A DNA stretch of 64,000 nucleotides from JAAYTY01 sp964569245 (GCA_964569245.1 CAZMTK010000002.1:62001-126000); one strand, 5' to 3'; shown: positions 53,845-63,381, counted from the first letter of the stretch. The notes: generated by a model not told the origin, from the letters alone. Made by a program: numbers and translations.

Positions 53845-55131
53845 TCAGTCCGCCGGGGCTCTCCTGCCTGCCAGATGCCTTGTCACAAGGAGCACCACGG
53901 CCAGGGATCCGGAGCTCAGAGAGACGGCAGTGGCGATCGCTGCGCCGAGTGCGCCGTGCGAGGGTATGAGGATCGCGTTGAGCAAGACATTCAGCAGTGC
54001 GGTTATAATCACCGACTGCAGTGAGTACCCCGGTCTGCCCACCCCTGCACCAGTGGCGGAGAAGAGGCTGCCGGGCGGCCTGACGAGGCTGGTGAGCAGC
54101 AGCATGGTCAGAATCGGCCAGCCGTAGTCGTACCTGCCGCTGAAGATCAGATGCAGCAGGGGTCGAGCGAAGGCGGCCGACAGAAGGACGAAAGGCAGGA
54201 GGACCGCCTCGACCACGAGCACTCCCTGCCAGGTCCTCCTGAGGATTCCACCCCGGCCCTGCGAGCTCATTCTCGAAGCCAGCGGTATCAGAACGACGTT
54301 CGCGGCGCTGTTGAGCACCATCGCGAAGGCAGCGAGACTCCTGCACACGCCGTAGGCCGCCGTTTCGGCTTCCGGAGCCATCTTGCCCAGCATCAGTATG
54401 TCGGTCCACGAGTAGATGAAGCTCGCGATCGTCGTTCCCAGGGTCACAAGGGAGTACGACATCACCTGCCTCACCCGGGCGAGGCTTGTGCCCGCGCCTG
54501 CAGCGGTGAACCGCCCTCCCAGAGCGGCCAGGATCAGGAGGCATACGAGACTGGATGCGGCCTGCGCAGTGAAGATCTGGTGAGGGGTGGACAACCTGCG
54601 CTCGAGCGCGAGCCATCCTACCGTGCCCGCCCTCGCCGCGAACGAGGCGAGATCGCCCCACATGACAGTCCGGGTTCTGTGGGCCGCCAGCAGTGCATTC
54701 TTCGGTATGCCGCACAGCCCTTCGAGAAGGACAACGAGGGCGAGCACCGGAGGAAGGCCCTCCAGCTCCAGGTCGCCGTAGAAGGCTTCTATGAGAGGCC
54801 CTCCTGCCAGGATCAGGAGGGCCCCGGCCACGGAGAGCACCGCGGTCATCAGAGATGCCGCGTTGAGGAGCTCCTTCTCTCGCCTGCCGTCGCCCTCGGC
54901 CGCGAACTTCAGAAGAGCCTGGAGCACGAATCCGCCGCCCAGCAGGGCGGCGAAGAACTCGATGCTCCGGGCGACCGAATAGGCCGCGTAGGCCTCCTTC
55001 GGGATGATCCTCGCGACGAGGATCACCACGACGCCCCATGCCGCAACCGCAGCCTGGCTCACGAGTGCGGGAAGGCCTATAGATGCAATCCTGCCGCGAG
55101 CCCCCAGGATCTCCCGGAGCAGCCTCGACAC
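53845..55131 (-). CDS. Wzx-like polysaccharide flippase
   Basis: 428 residues with 12 or more membrane segments, MOP (MATE/Wzx) superfamily. The N-terminal ARGRIASIGLPALVSQAAVA and the middle VTLGTTIASFIYSWTDILML with GKMAPEAETAAYGVCRS match the family pattern (D-x-L-L-x-G followed by an acidic loop and A-x-Y). It would flip undecaprenyl-linked repeat units to the periplasm. It starts 10 bases after the Wzz-like gene and is the last gene of the polysaccharide operon. Confidence 0.88.
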   Translation of the reverse strand: MSRLLREILGARGRIASIGLPALVSQAAVAAWGVVVILVARIIPKEAYAAYSVARSIEFFAALLGGGFVLQALLKFAAEGDGRREKELLNAASLMTAVLSVAGALLILAGGPLIEAFYGDLELEGLPPVLALVVLLEGLCGIPKNALLAAHRTRTVMWGDLASFAARAGTVGWLALERRLSTPHQIFTAQAASSLVCLLILAALGGRFTAAGAGTSLARVRQVMSYSLVTLGTTIASFIYSWTDILMLGKMAPEAETAAYGVCRSLAAFAMVLNSAANVVLIPLASRMSSQGRGGILRRTWQGVLVVEAVLLPFVLLSAAFARPLLHLIFSGRYDYGWPILTMLLLTSLVRPPGSLFSATGAGVGRPGYSLQSVIITALLNVLLNAILIPSHGALGAAIATAVSLSSGSLAVVLLVTRHLAGRRAPAD

Positions 55132-55141
55132 CTGGTCTTGC

Positions 55142-56389
55142 CTAGTCCTGCCCGTGCCCTGCGGGCTCGGTTCGGCCTCTCCGCGGCATCTGGGTCCTTG
55201 CGCTCTCCCACACCTCGCGCCAGAACCGCCCGGACACAGGGTCCCGCATCAGCCTGCGGAAGTAGGTCAGGACCATCATCCACAGGCACCCGAGTACGAA
55301 GGCGGCCAGCGTCATCTTGATCACGAGAATCGCCCGTTTCGGCGTGGTCCTGAGCTTGGCTGGCACCGGGGGCTCGATCATCTCCAGGGTCGGGCTGTCC
55401 CTCGCCTCTTCGAGACGAAGGGACTCGAGCTGCTGGCGGAGCATAAGCACGACCATCCGCCGCATCTCGACCTCCATGTAGAGCCCGTCGAACCGCATCA
55501 CCAGATCTGGAAGGCTGTCGTAGGCGGGAAGAACGGTCAGGCTGTCGCTGCCCGTGAGCCGGGCCTGCATGGCCCTCTCGAGCAGGGAGACCCTGGCGGC
55601 GGCCTCCCTGTAAGCCGGGCTGCCCGGCGACAGCGATGCCGCCGCGCCCGAAAGCTCGGACCGGGCCACGATCATCTCCGACTCTATGGTTCCAAGAATG
55701 GTCACCATGCTGTTGCCCTGCTCTTCCGGGAACAGGAGGCCGGTTTCGTCCCTGAAGTCCCTGAGCCTGACCTGGGCGGTCTGAAGCGAGTCCAGGGCGA
55801 CCACAAGAAGATTCTCCGCCTCGATCCTGGCTCTCCTCGCTCTGCTGGTGACGAGCGTGGAGAGCTCATCGTTCGCGAATTCGACGATGTCCCTGGCCAT
55901 CTCGGCGGCTTCCTCGCGCGTCTCGCCCTGCGCGGTGATCTCGATGAAACCCTGCTGTGTCAGCGTCACCCTGGTGCGCTTCATGAGCTTCCTGAGCGCG
56001 TCCTGCATGGTGGGAGCGCGGTAGCGCCTCACGAGGTCGTACTTCAGGATTATCCTTTCCATCACCGGTCTGGAGGAGATGACCCTCTGCACAACGTCGA
56101 TGTCGAAGCCGCCGGGCATCCCGATCTGCCCTCCCAGGCTCGATGCCAGCCCACTCAGTGCACCCAGGCCCTCGGGCAGCAGGTTCCCCGCGAGAGAGGC
56201 CAGCCCCTCGGACTGGGTGGAGGCCGGTACGATCACGACTGCCGTCGCGGAGTATCTGGGCTTTGCGAAGAGTGACCAGGCTGCAGTCAGGACAGCTACG
56301 GCGAGACAGAAGAATGCCATCCTCCTGGCGTTGGCAGCGATCGTCTTTATCGTCTCTCCTGCAAGCCCTTCAAGCATCTGGGATGGCAT
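55142..56389 (-). CDS. Wzz-like chain-length / polysaccharide co-polymerase
   Basis: 415 residues from the ATG at 56387-56389, with GAGGTG 6 bases upstream. Two membrane segments flank a periplasmic domain: FFCLAVAVLTAAWSLFA near 26-42, and a second (AILVIKMTLAAFVLGCLWMM) near 360-380. Between them are coiled-coil helices, and PPVPAKLRTTPKRAILVI just before the second segment is the Pro-rich Wzz signature. There is no C-terminal tyrosine-kinase domain. It regulates chain length of a Wzy-dependent polymer and couples to the Wza-like protein encoded just upstream. Confidence 0.9.
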   Translation of the reverse strand: MPSQMLEGLAGETIKTIAANARRMAFFCLAVAVLTAAWSLFAKPRYSATAVVIVPASTQSEGLASLAGNLLPEGLGALSGLASSLGGQIGMPGGFDIDVVQRVISSRPVMERIILKYDLVRRYRAPTMQDALRKLMKRTRVTLTQQGFIEITAQGETREEAAEMARDIVEFANDELSTLVTSRARRARIEAENLLVVALDSLQTAQVRLRDFRDETGLLFPEEQGNSMVTILGTIESEMIVARSELSGAAASLSPGSPAYREAAARVSLLERAMQARLTGSDSLTVLPAYDSLPDLVMRFDGLYMEVEMRRMVVLMLRQQLESLRLEEARDSPTLEMIEPPVPAKLRTTPKRAILVIKMTLAAFVLGCLWMMVLTYFRRLMRDPVSGRFWREVWESARTQMPRRGRTEPAGHGQD

Positions 56390-56394
56390 CGCAC

Positions 56395-57558
56395 TCACCT
56401 CGTGAGGCTGCTCACGAGAGCAGCCAGGCTGACTATCGCGCTGAACAGGGAGATGGCTTCCGCGTTCCTGTGAAGCCACGTATAGGGTACTTCGATGACG
56501 TCGCCCGGTTCGGGCTTCATCCCCCAGGCATCCTCGCCCTCGGCCAGGAGGGTTCCCTGTCTCGACAGGGACACCCTGTCCAGGTCGCCCCCTACTGTCA
56601 GCCCGCCGGCGAGCGCGACATAGTCCAGCAGCGTGAAGGACGACCTCCAAGCGATCGACTTGGGATAGTTCACTGCGCCTCCAACGTGCACCGAATCCTC
56701 GACGCCAGTGAAGAGCAGGGTGTCTCCCGACTGAACTTCGAGCTTCGCGAGACCGCCGACGGTCCAGAGCGGGTACACTTCGCCGCTCCTCCTGAGCTCC
56801 GAGCGGGACAGGTCGATGTTCCCTCCCGAGCCTCCGATGGTCTCCAGGAAGTCACTGAGAGGAATGGGACTGGGGATGTCCCAGGCGTGCATCGAAGGTA
56901 TCGGCGGGAGCGTTCGGTCAGTCGTCTCGGGCGGACGGAGGACGAACACCGGCGAGGTGCAGGCGTCGAATATCACGGTTGCGCCTTCCAATACGAGCGG
57001 ATCGGCTGACGGGGCGTGTGTCTCGGGGTCCAGCATGAGGTTTACCCTGGCCGAGTCGCTGCCGGAGTACATCCACCCCGTGTGGGAAGCGAAGGATGTG
57101 AGCCCTCCGCAGAGATCCACAAGATCGGAGACACGCTGCAGGGCGTACATGGTGTATGTGCCGGGCTGTTCGACCATGCCAGCGGCCCTGACTCGCACCA
57201 GCCTGGGCTGGAGCAGGGAGAGGCGGGCCGGCGACCCCGGGAAGAATCGTCTCGACAGGGCTTCCAGCATCGCGGCCGCCTCGTCAATCGTGAGACCGGC
57301 GACCTCCAGCTGGCCGACGCCGGAAACACTCACGCATCCATCGCTGCCCACCATGCAGACGGACTGCGGCATGAGCCCCGCCGACAGCGATGACATGCTC
57401 GTACCCCCTTCGACGACGACCACGAGCATGTCGCCGGCGCCGAGTACGTACTCCGACCTGTCGGCCGGCTCCAGGGCGATCCCGAGCTGCTCCAGCTCGA
57501 GCTGCTGAGGAGACGGCACCTCTGTGCCCGCCAGCAGGCATGCGAGGATCAACAGCAT
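56395..57558 (-). CDS. Wza-like polysaccharide export protein
   Basis: 387 residues from the ATG at 57556-57558. Signal peptide MLLILACLLAGTEVPS, without a clear lipobox Cys at the normal place. The PES domain has YVLGAGDMLVVVVEGGTSM, followed by SLBB domains with VRVRAAGMVEQPGTYTMY and VHVGGAVNYPKSIAW. A hydrophobic C-terminal end (ISLFSAIVSLAALVSSLTR) could be the amphipathic barrel helix of Wza. It lies directly before the Wzz-like gene, and its start overlaps the decarboxylase gene by 10 bases. Confidence 0.9.
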   Translation of the reverse strand: MLLILACLLAGTEVPSPQQLELEQLGIALEPADRSEYVLGAGDMLVVVVEGGTSMSSLSAGLMPQSVCMVGSDGCVSVSGVGQLEVAGLTIDEAAAMLEALSRRFFPGSPARLSLLQPRLVRVRAAGMVEQPGTYTMYALQRVSDLVDLCGGLTSFASHTGWMYSGSDSARVNLMLDPETHAPSADPLVLEGATVIFDACTSPVFVLRPPETTDRTLPPIPSMHAWDIPSPIPLSDFLETIGGSGGNIDLSRSELRRSGEVYPLWTVGGLAKLEVQSGDTLLFTGVEDSVHVGGAVNYPKSIAWRSSFTLLDYVALAGGLTVGGDLDRVSLSRQGTLLAEGEDAWGMKPEPGDVIEVPYTWLHRNAEAISLFSAIVSLAALVSSLTR

Positions 57559-58484
57559 ATCTTCTCCCTGAAATACCCGATGGTTCGCTCGAGCCCCTCC
57601 TCGAGAGGCACGACGGGCTCCCACCCCAGCTCCTTGCGCGCCCTGGCGATGTCCGGGCGCCTGATCCTCGGATCGTCGACCGGAAGCTCCTGGTGCACGA
57701 TTCCCGCACGGCTTCCGATGATCTCAGAGATCACCTCCGCGAATCGAAGGACGGTCATCTCGTCGGGATTGCCTATGTTGACAGGCCCGGGGCAGTCGCT
57801 CTCCATGAGTCTGACGAGCCCGGCCACGGTGTCGGAGACGTAGCAGAAGCTCCGTGTCTGGCTGCCGTCCCCGAAGACCGTTATCGGCTCCCCCCTGAGG
57901 GCCTGATTGATGAATGTAGGGACCACGCGCCCGTCGTTCGCCCTCATTCGAGGCCCGTAGGTGTTGAAGATGCGAGCTACCCGCGTCTTCATGCCGTGAT
58001 ATCTCATGTAGGCGAAGACCAGTGCCTCGGCGAATCTCTTCGCCTCGTCGTACACTCCTCTCGGTCCTACCGGGTTCACGTTGCCCCAGTAGGTCTCGGG
58101 CTGCGGGTGAACCAGGGGATCGCCGTAGACTTCGCTGGTGGAGGCCAGGAGGAATCCAGCCCCCTTCTCCTTCGCGAGCCCCAGAGCCTTGTGCGTTCCA
58201 AGCGCCCCCACCTTCAGCGTCTGAATGGGGTAAGCCAGGTAGTCCGCGGGGCTTGCGGGGGAGGCGAGGTGCATGACGAAGTCCACCCTGCCGCTGATGA
58301 AGATGTGCTCGGTGACGTCGTGCCTGATGAATCTGAACAAGGGGTTCCCCGCGAGGTGGGCGATGTTGTCGGTGCTCCCCGTGATGAGGTTGTCGAGAGC
58401 CACCACCTCGTGCCCGGCCTCAAGAAGGGCGTCGCAGAGATGGCTCCCTATGAACCCGGCTCCTCCGGTGACGAGTATCCTCAC
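57549..58484 (-). CDS. UDP-glucuronate decarboxylase (UDP-xylose synthase) family
   Basis: 311 residues from the GTG at 58482-58484, overlapping the rfbB stop (GTGA). Extended SDR: NAD motif TGGAGFIGSHL, active site STSEVYGDP and YDEAKRFAEA (Tyr-x3-Lys). The pattern HPQPETYWGNVNPVGPRGVY and the following NTYGPRMRANDGRVVPTFI are strongly UXS-like. It converts UDP-glucuronate to UDP-xylose and CO2. The glucuronate could come from the dehydrogenase at 44103-45752, about 12 kb away. Confidence 0.92.
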   Translation of the reverse strand: MRILVTGGAGFIGSHLCDALLEAGHEVVALDNLITGSTDNIAHLAGNPLFRFIRHDVTEHIFISGRVDFVMHLASPASPADYLAYPIQTLKVGALGTHKALGLAKEKGAGFLLASTSEVYGDPLVHPQPETYWGNVNPVGPRGVYDEAKRFAEALVFAYMRYHGMKTRVARIFNTYGPRMRANDGRVVPTFINQALRGEPITVFGDGSQTRSFCYVSDTVAGLVRLMESDCPGPVNIGNPDEMTVLRFAEVISEIIGSRAGIVHQELPVDDPRIRRPDIARARKELGWEPVVPLEEGLERTIGYFREKICC

Positions 58485-59509
58485 CGCCGGTGCTCCCCGG
58501 ATTCCTTGAGCCGCTCGGAATACATCGCGATGTAGTAATCGCGGAACCTCCCGCTCTTGATCTCTCGCCACCAGGGCTCGTTAGCCCTGTACCACTCGAC
58601 AGTCGCGGCCAGGCCCTCCTCGAATCCAGTGCCGGCCTTCCACCCCAGCTCGGCCTCCGCCCGGGAGACGTCGAGGGCGTACCTCCTGTCATGCCCGGGG
58701 CGGTCGGATATGCGCCGCACGAGAGAGCGGTCGGCGCCTGTCAGCTCCAGGATCGCCTCTGTCACCTCCAGGTTGGTTCTCTCCTGGCCCGAGCCGATGT
58801 TGTAGATCGAGCCAGGCCTGCCGCGCTCGAGCACGCGGGCCAGGGCCCTGCAGTGATCCTCGACGAAGAGCCAGTCGCGCCTGTTGAGACCGTCGCCGTA
58901 CACCGGCAGCTCGAGACCCTCGAAGGCGTTCGTAACGAACAGGGGTATCAGCTTCTCCGGGTACTGCCACGGGCCGTAGTTGTTCGACGCCCGGGTGATC
59001 ACTACGGGTACTCCCCAGGTGTGGAAGAAGCTCATCGCAAGCAGCTCGCCGGCGGCCTTGGATGCGGAGTATGGGCTCCGGGGTCTCAGAGGATCGTCCT
59101 CGCGCGAGAATCCGGTCTCGACGCTGCCGTACACCTCGTCGGTGGATATCTGGACGAACATGCCGCCGCCGATGCGTCTGAACTCCTCGAGGAGGACCCT
59201 CACGCCCTCGACGTCGGTCCTCACGAAGTCGGACGGGTCGTCGATCGAGCGGTCCACGTGGGTCTCGGCGGCGAAGTTGACCACCAGCCCCGCCCCCCTC
59301 ATGGCTGCCGAAACGGCCTCGGGGTCGCAGATGTCGCCTCGGATGAACTCCACTGCTCCGGATGCCTCCAGAGCAGAGAGATTCTCCCTCCTACCGGCAT
59401 AGGTCAGCTTGTCGAGTACGGTGACGCTCCAGTCCGGTCTCTCCCGCGAGATGAAGTGCACGAAGTTCGTCCCGATGAACCCGGCGCCTCCCGTTACCAG
59501 GATCTTCAT
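58481..59509 (-). CDS. rfbB: dTDP-glucose 4,6-dehydratase
   Basis: 342 residues from the ATG at 59507-59509, overlapping the rfbA stop (ATGA). NAD motif VTGGAGFIGTNF. Catalytic region: ISTDEVYGSV with the TDE triad and SPYSASKAAGELL with Tyr-x3-Lys. NNYGPWQYPEKLIPLFV and DWLFVEDHCRAL are RmlB signatures. It forms dTDP-4-keto-6-deoxyglucose. rfbC and rfbD, needed for rhamnose, are not in the window. Confidence 0.95.
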   Translation of the reverse strand: MKILVTGGAGFIGTNFVHFISRERPDWSVTVLDKLTYAGRRENLSALEASGAVEFIRGDICDPEAVSAAMRGAGLVVNFAAETHVDRSIDDPSDFVRTDVEGVRVLLEEFRRIGGGMFVQISTDEVYGSVETGFSREDDPLRPRSPYSASKAAGELLAMSFFHTWGVPVVITRASNNYGPWQYPEKLIPLFVTNAFEGLELPVYGDGLNRRDWLFVEDHCRALARVLERGRPGSIYNIGSGQERTNLEVTEAILELTGADRSLVRRISDRPGHDRRYALDVSRAEAELGWKAGTGFEEGLAATVEWYRANEPWWREIKSGRFRDYYIAMYSERLKESGEHRR

Positions 59510-60243
59510 CCCGAGCCGCCGCTCCGCCTCATCCGGGCAGCCTTCATGTTGGTCTCCAGGTAGCCGTCGATGCTGGAGCCGGCATCGGACCACCATCCAT
59601 CCAGAATGTCGGCGTACAGCAGGCCTGCCGCCAGATATGCGTTGTTGAGGTCGGTGACCTCGAGCTCCCCCCTGCCCGAAGGCCTCAGCGTGTCTATGTA
59701 TTCGAAGGCCATGCAGTCATACATGTAGAGGCCTATGACGGCGAGCGAGCTGCGGGGCTCCGCCGGCTTCTCCTCGATGGAAACGACCTTCCCGTCGCGG
59801 ATTTCAGCCACTCCGTAGTCCCTGGGGTTAGGGACCTCCTTCAGCAGGATCCTCGCACCGGACTCCTGGGAGGCGAAGGCCTCCACGTAAGGTCTGATGC
59901 TCCGCTGGATCAGATTGTCGCCGAGCATCACCACGAACCTGTCCTTGCCCACGAAGGCTCGGGTGAGCCCGATGGCCTGAGCGATGCCGCCCTCCTGCAC
60001 CTGGTAGGCGTAGTTGAGAGTCGTCAGCCCGAACTGGGAGCCGTCGCCCAGGAGCCTGAGGAAGTCGCCCGCGCTGCTGCCTCCGGTGACCAGCATGACG
60101 TCCCGGATTCCGGCCTCTGCCAGGGTTTCTATGGGGTAATAGATCATCGGCCTGTCGTACACCGGCAGAAGGTGCTTGTTGGTTATGTTCGTGAGCGGGC
60201 GCAGTCTCGAGCCCAGCCCTCCCGCGAGAATGACACCCTTCAT
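59506..60243 (-). CDS. rfbA: glucose-1-phosphate thymidylyltransferase, short form
   Basis: 245 residues. The nucleotide loop is GVILAGGLGSRLRPLT, followed by KHLLPVYDRPMIYYPIETL. The metal Asp is in VVMLGDNLIQ, and GRGELEVTDLNNAYL and WWSDAGSSI are typical. It is about 45 residues shorter than standard RmlA, lacking the C-terminal part of the allosteric region, like SpsI of Bacillus (246 residues). The product dTDP-glucose is the substrate of the next gene. Confidence 0.94.
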   Translation of the reverse strand: MKGVILAGGLGSRLRPLTNITNKHLLPVYDRPMIYYPIETLAEAGIRDVMLVTGGSSAGDFLRLLGDGSQFGLTTLNYAYQVQEGGIAQAIGLTRAFVGKDRFVVMLGDNLIQRSIRPYVEAFASQESGARILLKEVPNPRDYGVAEIRDGKVVSIEEKPAEPRSSLAVIGLYMYDCMAFEYIDTLRPSGRGELEVTDLNNAYLAAGLLYADILDGWWSDAGSSIDGYLETNMKAARMRRSGGSG

Positions 60244-60265
60244 TCCAGAGCCCCCGTTCAGCGAT

Positions 60266-62440
60266 CTAGCGCACGACAGCGAGCTTCAGCAGGAGGGTTC
60301 GGTCGGCAAGCACGGCCTCGACGATGTACAGTCCGCTTGCGACCGGCTCTCCCCCGGCGTCGAGACCGTTCCAGGCCAGATCGTCCCGACCCGGCAGGGC
60401 CGACTCATATACAAGCCTGCCCGAAAGGTCAAACACCCGGAAGATGAAGGGCTCGTCGGGAATGCCTGCCAGGCCGAGCACCTCTCCCCTGCCGGGCAGG
60501 AAGGGATTGGGATAGAGGAATGCGCTCGAGCCGTCGCCTGAGGTTCCCTGCCCCAGCGAGAGCCGCCAGAGCCCGTTGTCCGACGTAGCGACATAGACCA
60601 GCCCTTCTCCGGGATCGGAGGACAGCCCTGTCACGGAAAGGCTCAGGAGGGGGCTGTTCACGGGAGTGTATGTCTCAATCGCTCCGTTCCAGTCAATGCG
60701 GTACAGCCCGTCTGAGCTGGCTGCCCAGATCCCTCCCAGGTTGTCCTCGCACAGGGCGGAGACGATGCCTGTCACTCCGGGGACCGTAGCGGGCTGGGCG
60801 CCCGGGTCGTCAATCACCGCCATTCCGAAGGTGGTGCCGATGTAGAGGCGTCCGTTCCGGGTGAGGAGCAGGGCGCGCACATCGGCTGACGGCAGTCCCT
60901 CCGACGTGCCGTACACGGCCTGCACCTCCCCGTCGGCCGGCCCGACGAGGGCGAGGCCGGACTCCGTGCCCGCCCAGGCGGTACCGCCTCCGGCGTCCTG
61001 AACGGCTTCGACCCGCCCCGACGGCAGGCCGTCACCGGCAGTCCAGCCGCTCCAGGATGCGGAGATCGGATCCCCCTCGGTCCATTCCAGCCTGGACACT
61101 CCGCTGGGCTCCTCGGGAGTCGCGAAGTAGGGTTCCATTCCGAACCAGACGGTTCCGGAAGGAGAGGCCGATATCGAGGTCACCTGGTCGTTGAGCAGGC
61201 CGCTGTTCTCCTTCGACCAGGAGAAGAAGGAGTCGTCGGAGCTGTCGGGAGTTCCAGCCCAGTCCAGCCAGCCGAGGCCGTAGTGGTAGGGTGATGCGAA
61301 GACGCTGCCTCCATCCAGGCATTCCAGAGCGAAGATCTGGTGGTCGTTCGGCAGGAGGCCCTCGAAGACCGTCCATGCGCCGTCTTGCAGCACGGCGATC
61401 CCTCTGTGGTTGGTGCTGACCCAGCACTCGCCTCCGGGGCCCGTGTCAACGGCCCTCAGGTCGTTGGCCTGCAGACCTCCCGGATCCGACACCCCCCAGG
61501 AGCCGTTCCAGCCGCAAGCCACTCCGTACCCGAAGTCCCTGGTAGAGGACAGGTTCGTATTGAGGCCTGCGACTGCGATGCCTTCGGAGGGTATGGCCAG
61601 GGTCCGGACCACCATTCCCGGCGGAACCGCCCATGACGACCACGAGCCGTCCTGCCGGACCTCGACGCTGCCGTTCTCGCCTGCGGCAAGTACTCCGCCG
61701 CCGGCAGCCAGACACAGCGGAGAGGCGCCGGGATAGCCAGGGAGCCTCGTCCAGGAGCCGCCGGGGGCGAGATAGTCCAGCCCGCTCTCAGTGGCCGCCC
61801 AGAGAGTGTCCCCGGACCTGCACATGCCCCGCAGGTTCCGTCCCTGCATCTCGGGGTACGTCACCCAGGACTCGAAGTCCCCCGGATACATTCCGCTCCG
61901 CAGCAGCGAGACCCCGGAGGCGGTTCCTACGAACAGCCCGGAATCGCAGGACACGAGCGCAGTCACGTTGTTGCCGGGAAGCCCCCCGCCGGTGTTCTGC
62001 TGGGTCCAGACCTGGAAGTAACCGAAATCGCGTATGGCGAGCCCCTGGCTGGTGCCGGCGAAGATGGAGGTGTCCGGGAGGATGCATCCGACCTGCTGGT
62101 TGATGGGCAGCCCCTCGAGCTGGCCGAAGTGCTGGTGATATCCGTCGGGCTCCCAGGCGTCCAGCCCGCCTCCCCATGTACCGATCCAAAGCGTGCCTCC
62201 GGCGTCGAACACCGCGGCCCTCACGTCGGAGTGGGGCAGCTCCCCGGGATAGGTCCAGACGGAGTCCCATCGGATCTGGGTGCCGGACAGTGTTCCGAAG
62301 GCCACCCCTCCCGAAGTCCCCGCGACGAGCAGATCCCCGTTCAATGCAAGGGCGCCCACGCATCCCAGGTGCGTCCAGTGAGCCCACTGCTCCACAGTAG
62401 CAGCCTGAACGACTACCGCCAGCGCCGCTTCCAGGATCAT
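60266..62440 (-). CDS. secreted beta-propeller protein with T9SS-type sorting domain
   Basis: 724 residues from the ATG at 62438-62440, overlapping the stop of the upstream reductase (ATGA). A short signal (MILEAALAVVVQAATVEQ) is followed by about 14 blade repeats of the two-component-regulator propeller type: GLPxxxVxAxxxDxxGxxWxGTxxGL, such as GLPGNNVTALVSC and GLPSADVRALLLTRNGRLYI. The last 80 residues hold YPNPFLPGRGEV, FRVFDLSGRLVYESALPGRD and GEPVASGLYIVEAVLADRT, ending LLLKLAVVR, a T9SS type A sorting domain. No membrane or kinase part follows. It is embedded in the polysaccharide operon. Confidence 0.87.
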   Translation of the reverse strand: MILEAALAVVVQAATVEQWAHWTHLGCVGALALNGDLLVAGTSGGVAFGTLSGTQIRWDSVWTYPGELPHSDVRAAVFDAGGTLWIGTWGGGLDAWEPDGYHQHFGQLEGLPINQQVGCILPDTSIFAGTSQGLAIRDFGYFQVWTQQNTGGGLPGNNVTALVSCDSGLFVGTASGVSLLRSGMYPGDFESWVTYPEMQGRNLRGMCRSGDTLWAATESGLDYLAPGGSWTRLPGYPGASPLCLAAGGGVLAAGENGSVEVRQDGSWSSWAVPPGMVVRTLAIPSEGIAVAGLNTNLSSTRDFGYGVACGWNGSWGVSDPGGLQANDLRAVDTGPGGECWVSTNHRGIAVLQDGAWTVFEGLLPNDHQIFALECLDGGSVFASPYHYGLGWLDWAGTPDSSDDSFFSWSKENSGLLNDQVTSISASPSGTVWFGMEPYFATPEEPSGVSRLEWTEGDPISASWSGWTAGDGLPSGRVEAVQDAGGGTAWAGTESGLALVGPADGEVQAVYGTSEGLPSADVRALLLTRNGRLYIGTTFGMAVIDDPGAQPATVPGVTGIVSALCEDNLGGIWAASSDGLYRIDWNGAIETYTPVNSPLLSLSVTGLSSDPGEGLVYVATSDNGLWRLSLGQGTSGDGSSAFLYPNPFLPGRGEVLGLAGIPDEPFIFRVFDLSGRLVYESALPGRDDLAWNGLDAGGEPVASGLYIVEAVLADRTLLLKLAVVR

Positions 62441-63381
62441 CTGCTTCTCCTCCACCAGTCGTAGAGCCTGGCAAGGCCCTCGTGGAAATCCACCGCAGGC
62501 CTCCATCCGAGTTCCATGAGCCTGGACGGGTCGCCCACCTGGCTGGCGATGTCCGCGGGACGGAGGAGCTCCGGGTCGGTCTCGATCTCCAGCCGCACCC
62601 CGGAGATCCCTATTACGGCCTCCAGCACCTCGCCCATCGTACGGCCCCGCCCGCTAGCGACGTTGTACGCCTCCCCCGAGGCTCCTCCCGCGAGGATCGC
62701 CGAGTAGGCCGAGGCAACGTCGCTCACGTAGGTATAGTCCCTGACAGCCGACAGGTTGCCCGCCCTGACCGAGCCGGCCCCCGTGGCTGCAGCCTCGACC
62801 ACCCTGCGGCAGAACGAGGGAAGGGCGAAATCCGGCGACTGCCCCGGGCCGAAGTGCGGGAACGGCCTCGCAATAACCACGTCGAGCCCGGCGGAGCGGT
62901 GCGCCTGGAGCACGGCGATCTCTGCCGCGGCCTTGCTTCCGGCATAGGGGCTCATGGGGTTCGGCGGGGTGGATTCGAGGATCTTCCCTTCCACGGATCC
63001 GTACACTTCGGCCGAGCTGGCGAGAAGCAGCCTCGCACGGCTCGACGCTCCCACGAGGGAGTCCGCCAGGCTCACCGTCCCCATCGCGTTTGCATGGTAG
63101 TAGTCGAGCGCGGCCCCGTGAGACCTCGCGACGGAGGTCATCGCCGCGAGGTGCACGACGAACGCGACATCCGCGAGATCGATAGGCGGAGGCCCGGGCA
63201 GTGTCCAGGCGATCCTCGTCACTCCGTCGGGAACGGCGAAGTCGGTCGTCATGTCCGCGGCGATGTCGCCGGGACCCATCTCGAGCTCCTCCATGAGGAA
63301 TCTGGCCACGAACCCGGCGGCTCCGGTTACGAGAACGGGACCGTCTGCCAGCTCGAATCCCGATGCCGTGACTCTCGACAC
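62437..63381 (-). CDS. NAD-dependent sugar epimerase/reductase, Rmd-like
   Basis: 314 residues from a GTG at 63379-63381 with GGGAGGGGG 8 bases upstream. Extended SDR: VTGAAGFVARFL, SSAEVYGSV and SPYAGSKAAAEI with Tyr-x3-Lys. The closing RPADIASQVGDPSRLMELGW is like GDP-6-deoxy-D-mannose reductase (Rmd), where it binds the nucleotide. Probably makes a deoxy sugar nucleotide; exact substrate uncertain. Starts after the murB stop with no gap. Confidence 0.8.
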   Translation of the reverse strand: MSRVTASGFELADGPVLVTGAAGFVARFLMEELEMGPGDIAADMTTDFAVPDGVTRIAWTLPGPPPIDLADVAFVVHLAAMTSVARSHGAALDYYHANAMGTVSLADSLVGASSRARLLLASSAEVYGSVEGKILESTPPNPMSPYAGSKAAAEIAVLQAHRSAGLDVVIARPFPHFGPGQSPDFALPSFCRRVVEAAATGAGSVRAGNLSAVRDYTYVSDVASAYSAILAGGASGEAYNVASGRGRTMGEVLEAVIGISGVRLEIETDPELLRPADIASQVGDPSRLMELGWRPAVDFHEGLARLYDWWRRSR

